Shown: positions 54,784 through 64,000 of the stretch, piece by piece
Layout of the letters: each line of letters begins with the position of its first letter
Position numbering within the stretch: position 1 is the stretch's first letter
Origin: an uncultured Sunxiuqinia sp.
GTDB lineage: Bacteria; Bacteroidota; Bacteroidia; Bacteroidales; Prolixibacteraceae
DNA length: 64,000 nt
Reading direction: 5' to 3'
NCBI RefSeq assembly: GCF_947495665.1
Contig: NZ_CANLZV010000012.1
Location: 62,001-126,000 of the forward strand
Program-made: the position numbers and the translations under genes
Notes under the pieces: generated by a model
Seen by the model: the letters and a program-made list of their open reading frames with translations, nothing else
The model's database searches: none
What the model was told of the DNA's origin: nothing

Positions 54784-55875
54784 ATGAAAGCAACGAAAAA
54801 CCAAAGATACAGCGCTTTTATTTTATTCCTTCTAATCTCTTTTAGCTTGGTGTCAACTCCTGCATTTGCGGAAGGCGATACACATGACGTACACACCAAT
54901 GAATTTGTGCCCGGAGAATTTATTATGCACCACGTAGCTGATGCCTATGAATGGCACTTGGCCACCATTGGCGAAACACACATTACGGTGCCTTTACCCA
55001 TCATTCTTTACAGTAAAACGACCGGCTGGCATGTGTTTATGTCGTCGAAGTTTAAGCATGGCGAAGAAACCTACCACAATTTCAGACTGGCGCACCACGG
55101 TGAGAACGCCGGAAAGATAGAAGAGCTTAACAGTGAGGGGGAATATGTTGGCTTACCCATCAACCTGTCCCTTTCCAAATCGATAACGGGGGCAATTATC
55201 AGCGTATTTTTCATGGTTTGGATTTTTGTTGCAGCAGCCAAATCGGCCCAGCGCAATAAAGGAAAAGCACCCACTGGCGTGCTGAACGTGGTGGAACCAA
55301 TCATTGTGTTTGTTCGCGATGAAATTGCTAAGCCAGCAATTGGAGAGCATAAGTTTGAGAAGTTTATGCCTTACCTGCTTACCCTGTTTTTCTTTATCTT
55401 GCTGAATAACTTAATGGGACTTATCCCGATTTTTCCGTTTGGAGCCAATGTTACCGGTAATATTGCGGTGACCATGGTACTGGCCTTGTTTACCTTCGCC
55501 GTTACCAATCTGAATGGGAACAAGCATTATTGGAAAGAAATTTTCAATCCGGATGTGCCATGGTGGCTGAAATTCCCCATTCCGATGATGCCCATTATCG
55601 AGCTGTCCGGAATGTTCACCAAGCCGTTTGTATTAATGGTTCGTCTTTTTGCCAACATGATGGCTGGACACATGATCGTTACGGTGTTCCTTAGCTTGAT
55701 CTTTATATTTGGAAAATTAATGGGAACGGTGGCCGGTTTGTCTATCAGCCCGGTATCCATTGCCTTTTCATTGTTTATCATGATGCTTGATATTCTTGTT
55801 TCGTTTATTCAAGCCTACGTTTTTACCTTATTGTCCGCCTTGTATTTTGGCATGGCAAAAGCAGAACATCACTAG
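54784..55875 (+). CDS. atpB: F0 ATP synthase subunit a
   Basis: 363 residues, longer than the E. coli protein because of an N-terminal signal peptide (about 9-32) and a periplasmic segment of about 100 residues, an arrangement usual in Bacteroidota. The stator Arg is in KPFVLMVRLFANMMAGH; LPYLLTLFFFILLNNLMGLIP is the conserved helix. ATG at 54784 is chosen because the signal peptide follows it; an upstream TTG is unlikely. Confidence 0.93.
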   Translation: MKATKNQRYSAFILFLLISFSLVSTPAFAEGDTHDVHTNEFVPGEFIMHHVADAYEWHLATIGETHITVPLPIILYSKTTGWHVFMSSKFKHGEETYHNFRLAHHGENAGKIEELNSEGEYVGLPINLSLSKSITGAIISVFFMVWIFVAAAKSAQRNKGKAPTGVLNVVEPIIVFVRDEIAKPAIGEHKFEKFMPYLLTLFFFILLNNLMGLIPIFPFGANVTGNIAVTMVLALFTFAVTNLNGNKHYWKEIFNPDVPWWLKFPIPMMPIIELSGMFTKPFVLMVRLFANMMAGHMIVTVFLSLIFIFGKLMGTVAGLSISPVSIAFSLFIMMLDILVSFIQAYVFTLLSALYFGMAKAEHH

Positions 55876-55881
55876 TTTTAA

Positions 55882-56193
<312 letters not shown>

Positions 56194-56218
56194 AGGAAAT
56201 TCATTTACTGTTCGTCCG

Positions 56219-56237
56219 CTCCCGGGGTTGCCGGGAG
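56219..56237 (+). other. GC-rich hairpin between atpE and atpF
   Basis: CTCCCGG pairs with CCGGGAG over a five-base loop in the 74-base atpE-atpF gap, with outer GTC/GAC pairing possible. No T tract, so it is more likely an mRNA stability or processing element than a terminator. Confidence 0.5.
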
Positions 56238-56267
56238 GCTGGGCGACATTAACTTAAAACTAGAATT

Positions 56268-56762
56268 ATGGGATTTGTCACTCCGGATTATGGAACCCTG
56301 TTTTGGATGACTATCATCTTTGGGATCCTGCTGATTATCATGAAGAAATTTGCATGGAAACCCATTTTGAACGCCTTAAAAGAACGGGAAACATCGATTG
56401 CCGATGCACTGGCATCCGCCGATAAGGCTCGTGAAGAAGTGGAAGACTTAAAAGCCGACCATGAAAAAATTATTGCCGAGGCTCGTAAAGAAAGAGAAGT
56501 TATTCTGAAGGAGGCCCGCGATTTAAAAGATAAGTTGCTTATTGAGGCGAAAGCACAAGCATCCAACGAAGGACAAAAGATTGTTACTGCCGCTCGTCAA
56601 CAAATCGAAAACGAGAAGCAGGCAGCCATTTCTGAAATTAGAAATCAGGTGGCTGATTTGTCTGTATTGATTGCCGAAAAGGTCATTCAAAAGGAATTGA
56701 AAGATAAACAAGCTCAGGAAAGTATGGTGGAAGACCTCCTGAAGGATCTTAAATTACAATAG
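56268..56762 (+). CDS. atpF: F0 ATP synthase subunit b
   Basis: 164 residues: one N-terminal membrane helix (about 10-26, LFWMTIIFGILLIIMKKF) and then a long charged helix forming the peripheral stalk dimer, with the family WKPILNALKERETSIADAL at its start. atpH follows after six bases. Confidence 0.95.
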   Translation: MGFVTPDYGTLFWMTIIFGILLIIMKKFAWKPILNALKERETSIADALASADKAREEVEDLKADHEKIIAEARKEREVILKEARDLKDKLLIEAKAQASNEGQKIVTAARQQIENEKQAAISEIRNQVADLSVLIAEKVIQKELKDKQAQESMVEDLLKDLKLQ

Positions 56763-56768
56763 AGGTTT

Positions 56769-57320
56769 ATGGATCAAAGTAAAGTTACAGTTCGTTATGC
56801 CAAAGCGTTCTTTAGCCTGGCTAAGGAGAAAAATATGCTGGAGGAAATCAAAGCTGATGCCAGTCTGGTTGAGCAACTGACGAAAGAAAGCGCTGACTTT
56901 GTCTTGCTTTTAGAAAGTCCGGTTATTAAAACATCCCAAAAAATTACGCTGCTGAAGTCAATTTTTGAAGGGAAGGTAAACGAACTGACAATTAATTTCC
57001 TGACCCTTGTTGCCGAAAATAAGCGTGAAACTTATATCGGTGACATGTGTCGTCACTTGCTGACCCTGTATCGTCAGGATCAGGGAGTCAAATCGGCTGT
57101 TATTACCACGGCCGTCCCACTGCAAGAAGATCTCATTACCCACATCAATAAAAAACTCGAAAGCGAATTCAATACCCGTGTTGAATTGAGCCAACGGGTA
57201 GACAGTGACCTGATTGGAGGATTTGTTTTACGGATTGATGACCGTCAAATCGATGCCAGTCTGGCGAGCCAATTACGCAAGGTCAAAGAAACACTTTTAC
57301 AAACTGAAATCAACAAGTAA
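56769..57320 (+). CDS. atpH: F1 ATP synthase subunit delta
   Basis: 183 residues: N-terminal [13 protein letters not shown], central [14 protein letters not shown], and C-terminal [21 protein letters not shown], which are the OSCP/delta signatures. It links stalk subunit b to the F1 head. atpA begins 11 bases downstream. Confidence 0.96.
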   Translation: MDQSKVTVRYAKAFFSLAKEKNMLEEIKADASLVEQLTKESADFVLLLESPVIKTSQKITLLKSIFEGKVNELTINFLTLVAENKRETYIGDMCRHLLTLYRQDQGVKSAVITTAVPLQEDLITHINKKLESEFNTRVELSQRVDSDLIGGFVLRIDDRQIDASLASQLRKVKETLLQTEINK

Positions 57321-57331
57321 AAAAGATAACA

Positions 57332-58909
57332 ATGGCTGATATAAAACCCGCTGAAGTATCCGCAATACTGAAACAGCAACTGGAAGGCTTTAAATCGGAA
57401 GCCGAATTGGAGGAAGTTGGAACAGTACTCACGGTTGGAGACGGCATTGCCCGTATTTATGGACTTTCAAATGTTGAAGCAAATGAGATGCTCGAATTTG
57501 AGGGTGGTATTAAAGGGATTGTTTTAAACCTGGAAGAAGACAACGTTGGCGCTGTACTACTCGGACCTTCTGAAAACGTTAAAGAGGGCGATACGGTTAA
57601 ACGACTCAAACGAATTGCGTCTATCGAAGTAGGTGAAGGACTGCTGGGACGTGTTGTCAACACCCTTGGAGAACCTATTGATGGTAAAGGGGCAGTCAGT
57701 GGTGAAAAATTTGAATTGCCTTTGGAACGTAAAGCTCCCGGGGTAATTTTTCGTCAGCCGGTAAACCAACCTTTGCAAACAGGAATTAAAGCGATTGACG
57801 CGATGATTCCCGTAGGACGCGGACAGCGCGAACTTATTATTGGTGACCGTCAGACTGGTAAAACAGCTGTAGCTATTGACACCATTATTAACCAGCGGGA
57901 AAATTTCGAAGCCGGTAAGCCGGTTTATTGTATCTATGTAGCTATTGGGCAAAAAGGTTCAACCGTTGCCAACATTGCTTCCACGCTGGAAAAGTACGGA
58001 GCCATGGATTATACTGTTATTGTTTCAGCAACAGCAGCTGATCCTGCAGCACTTCAATATTATGCCCCCTATGCCGGTGCTTCTATTGGAGAATATTTCC
58101 GTGATACAGGCCGCGATGCCTTGATTATTTACGATGACTTGTCGAAGCAAGCTGTATCCTACCGTGAGGTGTCTTTGTTGCTTCGTCGTCCGCCGGGTCG
58201 TGAGGCCTATCCGGGAGACGTTTTCTACTTGCACTCACGCTTGTTGGAACGGGCTGCAAAAATTATCGACTCGGATGAGATTGCCGCTAAAATGAACGAC
58301 TTGCCCGAATGTCTGAAAGGCAAAGTTAAAGGCGGGGGCTCTTTGACCGCACTTCCCATTATTGAAACGCAGGCCAGTGACGTGTCGGCCTATATTCCGA
58401 CCAACGTAATTTCCATTACTGATGGTCAGATTTTCCTTGAGTCAAACTTGTTTAACTCAGGGGTGCGCCCTGCGATTAACGTAGGTATCTCTGTGTCGCG
58501 TGTAGGTGGAAATGCTCAGGTGAAAGCCATGAAAAAGATTGCCGGTACTTTGAAACTGGACCAGGCCCAGTTCCGTGAACTGGAAGCCTTCTCGAAGTTT
58601 GGTTCCGACTTGGATGCTGCGACCATGCGGGTTCTTGACAAAGGGCGTAAGAACGTTGAAATTCTGAAGCAGGGACAGTACGCTCCGATTAAGATTGAAC
58701 ACCAGATTGCAATTATATACTGCGGAGCCAATGAGTTGCTACGTTCAGTTCCGGTTGAAAAAGTAAAGGCCTTTGAAAAGGACTTTATTGATGTCATGGA
58801 AACAGAACATCGCCCTATTTTGGATGAGTTGCGAAAAGGCGTTCTGAATGACGAAGTTTCCGGGGTACTGGAAAAGGTAGCAGGAAGTGTAGCAGAACGA
58901 TTTAAATAA
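57332..58909 (+). CDS. atpA: F1 ATP synthase subunit alpha
   Basis: 525-residue regulatory/noncatalytic hexamer subunit. The P-loop is GDRQTGKTA (K177), followed by [11 protein letters not shown] and the alpha-type [36 protein letters not shown]. Full length. The genes for beta and epsilon are not in this window, as is usual for Bacteroidota with a split operon. Confidence 0.97.
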   Translation: MADIKPAEVSAILKQQLEGFKSEAELEEVGTVLTVGDGIARIYGLSNVEANEMLEFEGGIKGIVLNLEEDNVGAVLLGPSENVKEGDTVKRLKRIASIEVGEGLLGRVVNTLGEPIDGKGAVSGEKFELPLERKAPGVIFRQPVNQPLQTGIKAIDAMIPVGRGQRELIIGDRQTGKTAVAIDTIINQRENFEAGKPVYCIYVAIGQKGSTVANIASTLEKYGAMDYTVIVSATAADPAALQYYAPYAGASIGEYFRDTGRDALIIYDDLSKQAVSYREVSLLLRRPPGREAYPGDVFYLHSRLLERAAKIIDSDEIAAKMNDLPECLKGKVKGGGSLTALPIIETQASDVSAYIPTNVISITDGQIFLESNLFNSGVRPAINVGISVSRVGGNAQVKAMKKIAGTLKLDQAQFRELEAFSKFGSDLDAATMRVLDKGRKNVEILKQGQYAPIKIEHQIAIIYCGANELLRSVPVEKVKAFEKDFIDVMETEHRPILDELRKGVLNDEVSGVLEKVAGSVAERFK

Positions 58910-58961
58910 TGGAATGACAGCCGGCTGCCCAGCAGCCTGTCATTTAATGATTTTTTGAAAA

Positions 58962-59843
58962 ATGGCCAGTTTAAAAGAAATACGAACACGAATTTCATCG
59001 GTAAAAACGACGCGGCAAGTAACCAGCGCGATGAAAATGGTATCGGCAGCGAAGTTGAAAAAAGCGCAGGATGCCATTCTTCAAATCAGACCGTATGCCG
59101 ATAAATTGCACGAAATATTAAGCTCGTTGAGTTCCAGTCTGGAAAACAGCGAAGACTCGGTATATACGCAGCAACGGAAGCCCGAAAAGGTTTTGCTGGT
59201 CCTGATTAGCTCAAACCGTGGCTTGTGTGGCGCTTTTAATTCATCCATTGCTAAAATGGCTTACGAGGTGGCCACCACCAGGTACCGGGACCAGCTTATG
59301 GCTGGTAACCTTGAATTTTTAATTATCGGGAAACAAGGTGAAAAGTTCCTGAAGTTAAAGCGAATGCCAGTTGCTGCGCAGGCCAATGATTTGCTGGAGA
59401 CGCTCACTTTTGAACAAACATCAGAACTGGCTTCACGCTTGATGAATGATTTCGCCGAGCACCGGTTTGACCGGGTTGAACTGGTTTACAACGAATTTAA
59501 AAATGCGGCTGTGCAAATTTGTACGGCCGAACAGTTTCTGCCGGTTGAAATCTCGCAGGAAGATGAAGATGACACCGCTAGCTTCGATTTCATTTATGAG
59601 CCGAGCAAACAGGAAATTGTTCAGGAGTTGATTCCGCGATCACTGAAAATTCAGTTTTACCGGGCATTGCTTGATTCGAATGCCGCCGAACAGGGGGCAC
59701 GAATGACAGCTATGCACAAGGCCACTGATAATGCCACCGACCTGATTAAAGATTTAACCTTAACCTTCAATAAAGCCCGTCAGGCTGCTATTACCAACGA
59801 AATTCTGGAGGTAACCAATGGTGCCGAGGCCTTGAATGGATAA
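58962..59843 (+). CDS. atpG: F1 ATP synthase subunit gamma
   Basis: 293-residue rotor shaft: N-terminal LKEIRTRISSVKTTRQVTSAMKMVSAAKLKKAQ, central ISSNRGLCGAFNSS, and C-terminal LTFNKARQAAITNEILEVTNGAEAL are all conserved. Last gene of this ATP synthase cluster; a strong terminator follows. Confidence 0.97.
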   Translation: MASLKEIRTRISSVKTTRQVTSAMKMVSAAKLKKAQDAILQIRPYADKLHEILSSLSSSLENSEDSVYTQQRKPEKVLLVLISSNRGLCGAFNSSIAKMAYEVATTRYRDQLMAGNLEFLIIGKQGEKFLKLKRMPVAAQANDLLETLTFEQTSELASRLMNDFAEHRFDRVELVYNEFKNAAVQICTAEQFLPVEISQEDEDDTASFDFIYEPSKQEIVQELIPRSLKIQFYRALLDSNAAEQGARMTAMHKATDNATDLIKDLTLTFNKARQAAITNEILEVTNGAEALNG

Positions 59844-59870
59844 GCACAAATATGCCTTTAAAAAGTCTTA

Positions 59871-59902
59871 AAAAGCCTGTCAGAAACTGACAGGCTTTTT
59901 TG
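59871..59902 (+). terminator. Terminator of the ATP synthase operon
   Basis: AAAAGCCTGTCAG pairs with CTGACAGGCTTTT over three bases, continuing into a T run. Confidence 0.92.
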
Positions 59903-60062
59903 TTGTTCTCTGGGCTGAGTTTACTGTTTTATCCCGAATCGTGTATCGAAAGCCAGGAGAGAAGTACCTGCAGGAATTGGCTGCCGGTTTTATTCTTAGG
60001 TAAATTCAAGTTGTGTTCGAAGTTGTTCTAACGCTAGGAGGATCCGGATTCCTGGATAAAAA

Positions 60063-60093
60063 AAAAGCTCCGAAGTCTTCTTCGGAGCTTTTA
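60063..60093 (-). terminator. Terminator of the purine permease operon (possibly bidirectional)
   Basis: AAGCTCCGAAG pairs with CTTCGGAGCTT over four bases, flanked by A and T runs on both sides, 23 bases beyond the permease stop codon on the minus strand. Confidence 0.88.
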
Positions 60094-60115
60094 AATATGG
60101 GGTGGATGAAATTCG

Positions 60116-61405
60116 CTAGATAATGAATTTGATCACAAACAAAACTGCCAGTACATACATGACAACAGAAACATCTTTGTGTTTTCCTGTCAGCAGTTTC
60201 AGAATCACAAAGGCCAACATACCAAATACGATACCCTCAGCAATGCTGTAGGCTAAAGGCATCATAATGATGGTGAAAAAGGCCGGAATTGATTCGGTGT
60301 AATCCTCCATGTCAATTTTCAGGATTGGTGAAAGCATGAACAAACCGACAACAATTAAAGCCGGAGCGGTTGCTGCACCAGGAATCATGATAAACAATGG
60401 AGCGAAGAACAATGAAATCAGGAATAAACCGGCAACTGTCAGTGAAGTTAATCCGGTACGCCCACCTTCGGCAACACCCGATGCACTTTCAACATAAGTT
60501 GTAACGGTACTGGTTCCAAGCATTGATCCGAATGTGGTACCGATGGCGTCAGCAAAAAGAGCTTGTTTCGCGCGTGGTACTTTTCCGTCAGGAGTCAGCA
60601 TATCTGCTTTTGATGACACGCCAACCAAAGTTCCTACTGTATCAAACATGTCGACAAACAGGAAGGTGAAAAGCACGATCAGCATGTCGATTGTAAAGAT
60701 CTGGTGGAAATCAAATTTGAAGAAGATTGGACTTACAGAAGGAGGTAAGGATACCAAATGTCCTTCAGGTAAGTGGGTAACACCAAATGGAATTCCTGCA
60801 ATTGTGGCTGCAAAGATTCCAATCAATAAGGCACCTTTCACTTTCAGGGCCAGCAACACACCAATCAACAGCACGCCAAACAAGGCGATTAATACACTTG
60901 GAGAACCCATGTTTCCTAAGCCAACTAATACAGCGTCGTTATTCACGATAACACCGGCACCTTGCAAACCAATAAAGGCAATGAATAGTCCGATACCTGC
61001 CGATACGGCATGCTTCATGGAAAGCGGAATAGCATTGACAATCAGCTCTCGAATGTTGAATGCAGTAAGCACCAGGAAGATAAGTCCTTCCAGGAAAACA
61101 GCCGTTAAGGCAAATTGCCAGCTGTAGCCCATTCCAAGAACAACCGTGAAAGCAAAAAAGGCATTCAGTCCCATACCCGGAGCCAACGCAAAAGGCAAAC
61201 GGGCAACAAGGGCCATAACCAAGGTTCCAATCAAGGCTGAAAGGGCAGTGGCTGTAAACAGGGCGTTTTTATCCATGCCGGTGGCACTCAAAATACTGGG
61301 GTTAACCGCCAGAATATAGGCCATGGTCATGAAGGTGGTAATTCCCGCTAAAACCTCAGTTTTTACGGTTGTTTTATTTTCTGCGAGTTTGAAAAAACGA
61401 TTCAT
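60116..61405 (-). CDS. NCS2-family purine permease (AzgA type)
   Basis: 429-residue membrane transporter with about 13 helices. The N-terminal KTEVLAGITTFMTMAYILAVNP is the AzgA/guanine-hypoxanthine permease signature; the NCS2 motif region SGVAEGGRTGLTSL and FVDMFDTVGTLVG fit as well. It would import hypoxanthine, guanine or adenine with protons. The DUF5020 gene lies upstream on the same strand, 18 bases away. Confidence 0.9.
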   Translation of the reverse strand: MNRFFKLAENKTTVKTEVLAGITTFMTMAYILAVNPSILSATGMDKNALFTATALSALIGTLVMALVARLPFALAPGMGLNAFFAFTVVLGMGYSWQFALTAVFLEGLIFLVLTAFNIRELIVNAIPLSMKHAVSAGIGLFIAFIGLQGAGVIVNNDAVLVGLGNMGSPSVLIALFGVLLIGVLLALKVKGALLIGIFAATIAGIPFGVTHLPEGHLVSLPPSVSPIFFKFDFHQIFTIDMLIVLFTFLFVDMFDTVGTLVGVSSKADMLTPDGKVPRAKQALFADAIGTTFGSMLGTSTVTTYVESASGVAEGGRTGLTSLTVAGLFLISLFFAPLFIMIPGAATAPALIVVGLFMLSPILKIDMEDYTESIPAFFTIIMMPLAYSIAEGIVFGMLAFVILKLLTGKHKDVSVVMYVLAVLFVIKFII

Positions 61406-61423
61406 TTTTGGGGTCGTTTAGGA

Positions 61424-62107
61424 TTAGAAAGTCCATTTCGCAGCAACGGTAGGATTAACCATGAATCCGTCTTTGCCAAAGTTATTGCTCATTTCAATTT
61501 CCGTACCGATGGCAAAATTCTTGCAGAAGTTATACCAAAGTTGTGGCTCGGCTAAGAATCGGTAGTCTGAACCCCAGAACATTTCTTCTTTCCAGAAGTC
61601 AGCAAAACCAGTGAAGGTCAATTTGTTTTCCAACATTTGAACTGTCCAAACAGCTGTCAATTGGAAAGCAGCGTCTTCTTTATCTTTAATGTACTTGTAA
61701 TTAGCTTGTAAAGTCAAAATTTTAGAGAAATCAGCCGAAGCAAAAGTGCGTTCAACACCGGCCAACCAGCAATTCTCGATAGGCACAAATGGAGCGTCGC
61801 CATCAAGCTTAAAAACTCCGCCGTTGAACTCCACACGAGGCATAAATTTCTGAGTCTCATTCCATTTGAATGCACGGGCAATTTCCCAGTATGCCAGTGA
61901 AATACCATTATCAACATTACGAGAGTCTGAACTGTAGTCCATGTCTACAAAGAAGAAAGTAGAACCATACTTGTCAGGACGGAACATCTCAACAGTTGTA
62001 GTGACTAATTTGCGGTCTTTGCCAAAATCGTAGTGTGTTTGGATGTTTTGAGCAAAAGCACCCATAGTCAGAATGCTCACAAAAAGAGCCAGTAAAAGTT
62101 TCTTCAT
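61424..62107 (-). CDS. DUF5020 outer-membrane beta-barrel (Tsx-like)
   Basis: 227 residues with a signal peptide (MKKLLLALFVSILTMGAFAQ) and alternating beta-strand composition ending in an aromatic C-terminus (VAAKWTF), as expected for an outer-membrane barrel. It matches DUF5020, a Bacteroidota family resembling nucleoside channel Tsx. Genomic pairing with the purine permease suggests uptake of nucleosides or nucleobases across the outer membrane (inference). ATG at 62107 starts the signal peptide; an upstream start at 62170 is not supported. From 62108 to 62712 no gene is seen. Confidence 0.8.
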   Translation of the reverse strand: MKKLLLALFVSILTMGAFAQNIQTHYDFGKDRKLVTTTVEMFRPDKYGSTFFFVDMDYSSDSRNVDNGISLAYWEIARAFKWNETQKFMPRVEFNGGVFKLDGDAPFVPIENCWLAGVERTFASADFSKILTLQANYKYIKDKEDAAFQLTAVWTVQMLENKLTFTGFADFWKEEMFWGSDYRFLAEPQLWYNFCKNFAIGTEIEMSNNFGKDGFMVNPTVAAKWTF

Positions 62108-62712
62108 TTTGGTTTTAATTTTTAAGTTTTCGAAAAAAAAATAAAGTGCTAAAATAATAAAAATCACCACTGCCGCAGTTAAATAGTAGTATCTGAAACT
62201 TATTTGTAATCAGTCCAGATGATGGTCTCGTATCCTGATAGGATATTTTTATTTCTAATTAATAGAAAATGAGTCACATATAGCTTTGCTTGTTGATTGA
62301 GTGAGCGGAGGATATTTAACCGTAAAATTGAAAGGCATTTAGAGTCCTTTCTTTGAATTTTTGTATGGAATAGGTCATCGTACGTTTCAATGCTGCTTTT
62401 TATGCAGAAGACTCCTTTCATTCTGACCAAATTTTTCACCTGTAGCCGCCCTTCTACCTTAATTAGGGATTCGTGCCATTTCTTATGTTACTCTGACGGG
62501 AGAACTGGCAACTCAGTCTGGGGCGGGAAAGGCTGAGGAAGGGCTGATCAATCGGCATTTGTCTTCAAAAAGAGGAACTTCGGGAAAAATACTTAAATTA
62601 GCCAACCAGCCTAAAGGTTGCGCATGCAATTCTTTTGAAGCTGAAAATGAGATTAACGGCGCTTGTGTGCAAGACAAGTTTGCCTTAAACAAATAACAGT
62701 TAAATTGCTTTT

Positions 62713-64000
62713 ATGAACCAGACATTACCTCCTCAGGGTTTAATCAAGCTCTACAGAGAATCTATGTTGCAGAATTGGGAATTACCATTGTTTACAGATT
62801 ATGGTGGTTCAAGCTACCGTTACGGCGAAGTGGCGCAACAAATCCATCAAATCCATCTTTTCTTGCAGGAAATTGGTATTCAAAAAGGGGACAAGATTGC
62901 TTTGTTTGGACGAAATACAGCCAATTGGGCGACTTCGTTTTTGGCAATTATTAGTTATGGAGCCGTTGCTGTTCCGGTGTTGCCCGATTTTAATCCAGCT
63001 GATGTTCACCATATCCTGAATCATTCCGAGTCAAAACTGTTGTTTGCCGGTGATGTTTTGTTTGAAAAACTGGACGTGGAGCAACTCAAGCAGGTGCAAG
63101 CGGTGGTTAGTCTGATGAATTTTAGTTTGCTGCTTAATCCGGGCAATGGAACCGCACAGGCCTGGGAAAACCACTTGAAGGCTAAAACCCGGGAACTGAT
63201 TGGTCCGGGTGATTTTGTGCTCGAAGAGTTAGCCGATGAGGAGCTGTGTGTGTTGTCATACACCAGTGGAACATCCGGCTTTACCAAGGGGGTGATGATT
63301 CCTGCCCGGAGTTTACTCTCGAACATTATTTATGCACGCGAACATATGCCGCTGAAAACAGGAGAGCAGATTGTGTCGTTCCTACCCATGGCGCATGTAT
63401 TTGGCCTGCTGTTCGAGTTTTTATTTCCGGCAACATTAGGTTGCCACATTACCTTTTTGAGTAAAACACCCACTCCGCAAATTATTACAAAAGCTTTTGG
63501 CGAAATCCGTCCCCATCTCATTCTGTCAGTTCCGCTGGTTATTGAGAAAATTTACAAGAAAAAGATTCTGCCTACCCTGGAAAAACCGGTGATGAAATTT
63601 CTGTTGAAGGTGCCGCTGGTTTCAAGCATCCTGAAGACGAAAATTAAAGAAAAGCTGGTGGAAACTTTTGGAGGACGTTTCTATGAAATTGTCATCGGAG
63701 GGGCTCCCTTAAGCAAAGAGGTGGAGCAGTTTTTCAAGTCCATCGGTTTTCCGTTTACCATTGGCTATGGCATGACTGAGTGTGGTCCTTTAATTTCATA
63801 TGATGCCTGGGACAGCACCCAAACTTCGTCAGCCGGTAAGGTGGTTGATCGAATGAAAGTTCGCATTGACTCTACAGACCCGTATCGGGTTGTTGGCGAA
63901 ATTCAGGTGAAAGGACCCAATGTGATGCAAGGCTACTATAAAAATGAAGAGGCTACCCAGCAAGCCTTTACCGACGATGGATGGCTCCGGACAGGTGATC
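62713..64000 (+). CDS. Long-chain acyl-CoA synthetase (partial, runs off the window)
   Basis: The first 429 residues of an adenylate-forming AMP-binding enzyme. The ATP-phosphate motif is LSYTSGTSGFTKGVMI, the adenine-binding motif GYGMTECGPLIS, and the later motif GWLRTGD stands right at the window end, so roughly the last 120 to 150 residues are missing. It would activate fatty acids with CoA via an acyl-AMP. ATG at 62713 starts the typical N-terminus; the preceding 270 bases hold no gene. Confidence 0.9.
   Translation, partial: MNQTLPPQGLIKLYRESMLQNWELPLFTDYGGSSYRYGEVAQQIHQIHLFLQEIGIQKGDKIALFGRNTANWATSFLAIISYGAVAVPVLPDFNPADVHHILNHSESKLLFAGDVLFEKLDVEQLKQVQAVVSLMNFSLLLNPGNGTAQAWENHLKAKTRELIGPGDFVLEELADEELCVLSYTSGTSGFTKGVMIPARSLLSNIIYAREHMPLKTGEQIVSFLPMAHVFGLLFEFLFPATLGCHITFLSKTPTPQIITKAFGEIRPHLILSVPLVIEKIYKKKILPTLEKPVMKFLLKVPLVSSILKTKIKEKLVETFGGRFYEIVIGGAPLSKEVEQFFKSIGFPFTIGYGMTECGPLISYDAWDSTQTSSAGKVVDRMKVRIDSTDPYRVVGEIQVKGPNVMQGYYKNEEATQQAFTDDGWLRTGD

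Noticed and set aside
62200-62439. 79-residue minus-strand frame
   Set aside because: No homology signal, no promoter, unusual composition; likely chance.

Overview
The window looks like chromosomal DNA of a free-living or marine member of the Bacteroidota, probably Bacteroidales/Marinilabiliales (inference from gene content; no 16S rRNA gene is present). The main evidence is the repeated TAnnTTTG -7 promoter element, weak or absent Shine-Dalgarno sequences, and families typical of this phylum: DUF4834, DUF5020, a bactofilin-atpZ-atpI-atpB order, a Wza/Wzc pair, and a sulfatase beside a GH2 beta-galactosidase. No rRNA or complete tRNA gene was found.

Layout. (1) 0-5 kb: an exported GH2 beta-galactosidase and an S1-type sulfatase, a sulfated-galactan degradation pair. 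(2) 5.2-9.5 kb: a compact AT-rich integrated element on the minus strand (tyrosine recombinase, unknown protein, HTH protein, SF3-type primase/helicase-like ATPase), bordered by inverted repeats and a strong terminator. (3) 10.2-14 kb: a small HAD-like protein and the Wza-like exporter and Wzc-like tyrosine kinase. (4) 14-37 kb: a large surface-polysaccharide locus. It holds a UDP-sugar dehydrogenase, flippase, hexapeptide acyltransferase, polymerase, four glycosyl or phosphoglycosyl transferases, a complete UDP-L-FucNAc pathway (fnlA, fnlB, fnlC), a bacillosamine-like 4-amino-sugar pathway (PglF-, PglE- and PglC-like enzymes plus only a relic of the PglD-like acetyltransferase), and a GNAT/PLP-enzyme/ATP-grasp trio. 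Its spacers are full of REP-like palindromes and simple repeats, and a 111-bp inverted repeat brackets about 20 kb of it. (5) 37-64 kb: housekeeping genes: S41 protease, 3-methyladenine glycosylase, rplM-rpsI-rpsB-tsf, glyS, pyrH, frr, a PHP phosphatase, dxs, a histidine kinase, DUF177-rpmF, fabH, a MaoC dehydratase, bactofilin plus the ATP synthase operon atpZ-I-B-E-F-H-A-G (atpD and atpC absent), a purine permease with DUF5020, and a 3'-truncated acyl-CoA synthetase.

How the genes work together. The fnl genes make UDP-L-FucNAc, and the WbuB-like transferase directly behind them probably uses it. The PglC-like enzyme would start the repeat unit on undecaprenyl phosphate with a 4-amino sugar made by the PglF/PglE-like enzymes. 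GT4 enzymes extend the unit, Wzx flips it, Wzy polymerises it, and Wzc/Wza export the polymer.

The most interesting non-standard signals are two unrelated arrays with exact 21-bp periodicity (15.8 kb and 42.7 kb, the second made of small palindromes within 63-bp units), a relic of a PglD-like gene fused in frame behind the ATP-grasp gene (a cassette-swap scar), a 53-bp near-perfect palindrome at 53.6 kb, and dense REP-like repeats around a GIY-YIG nuclease gene.
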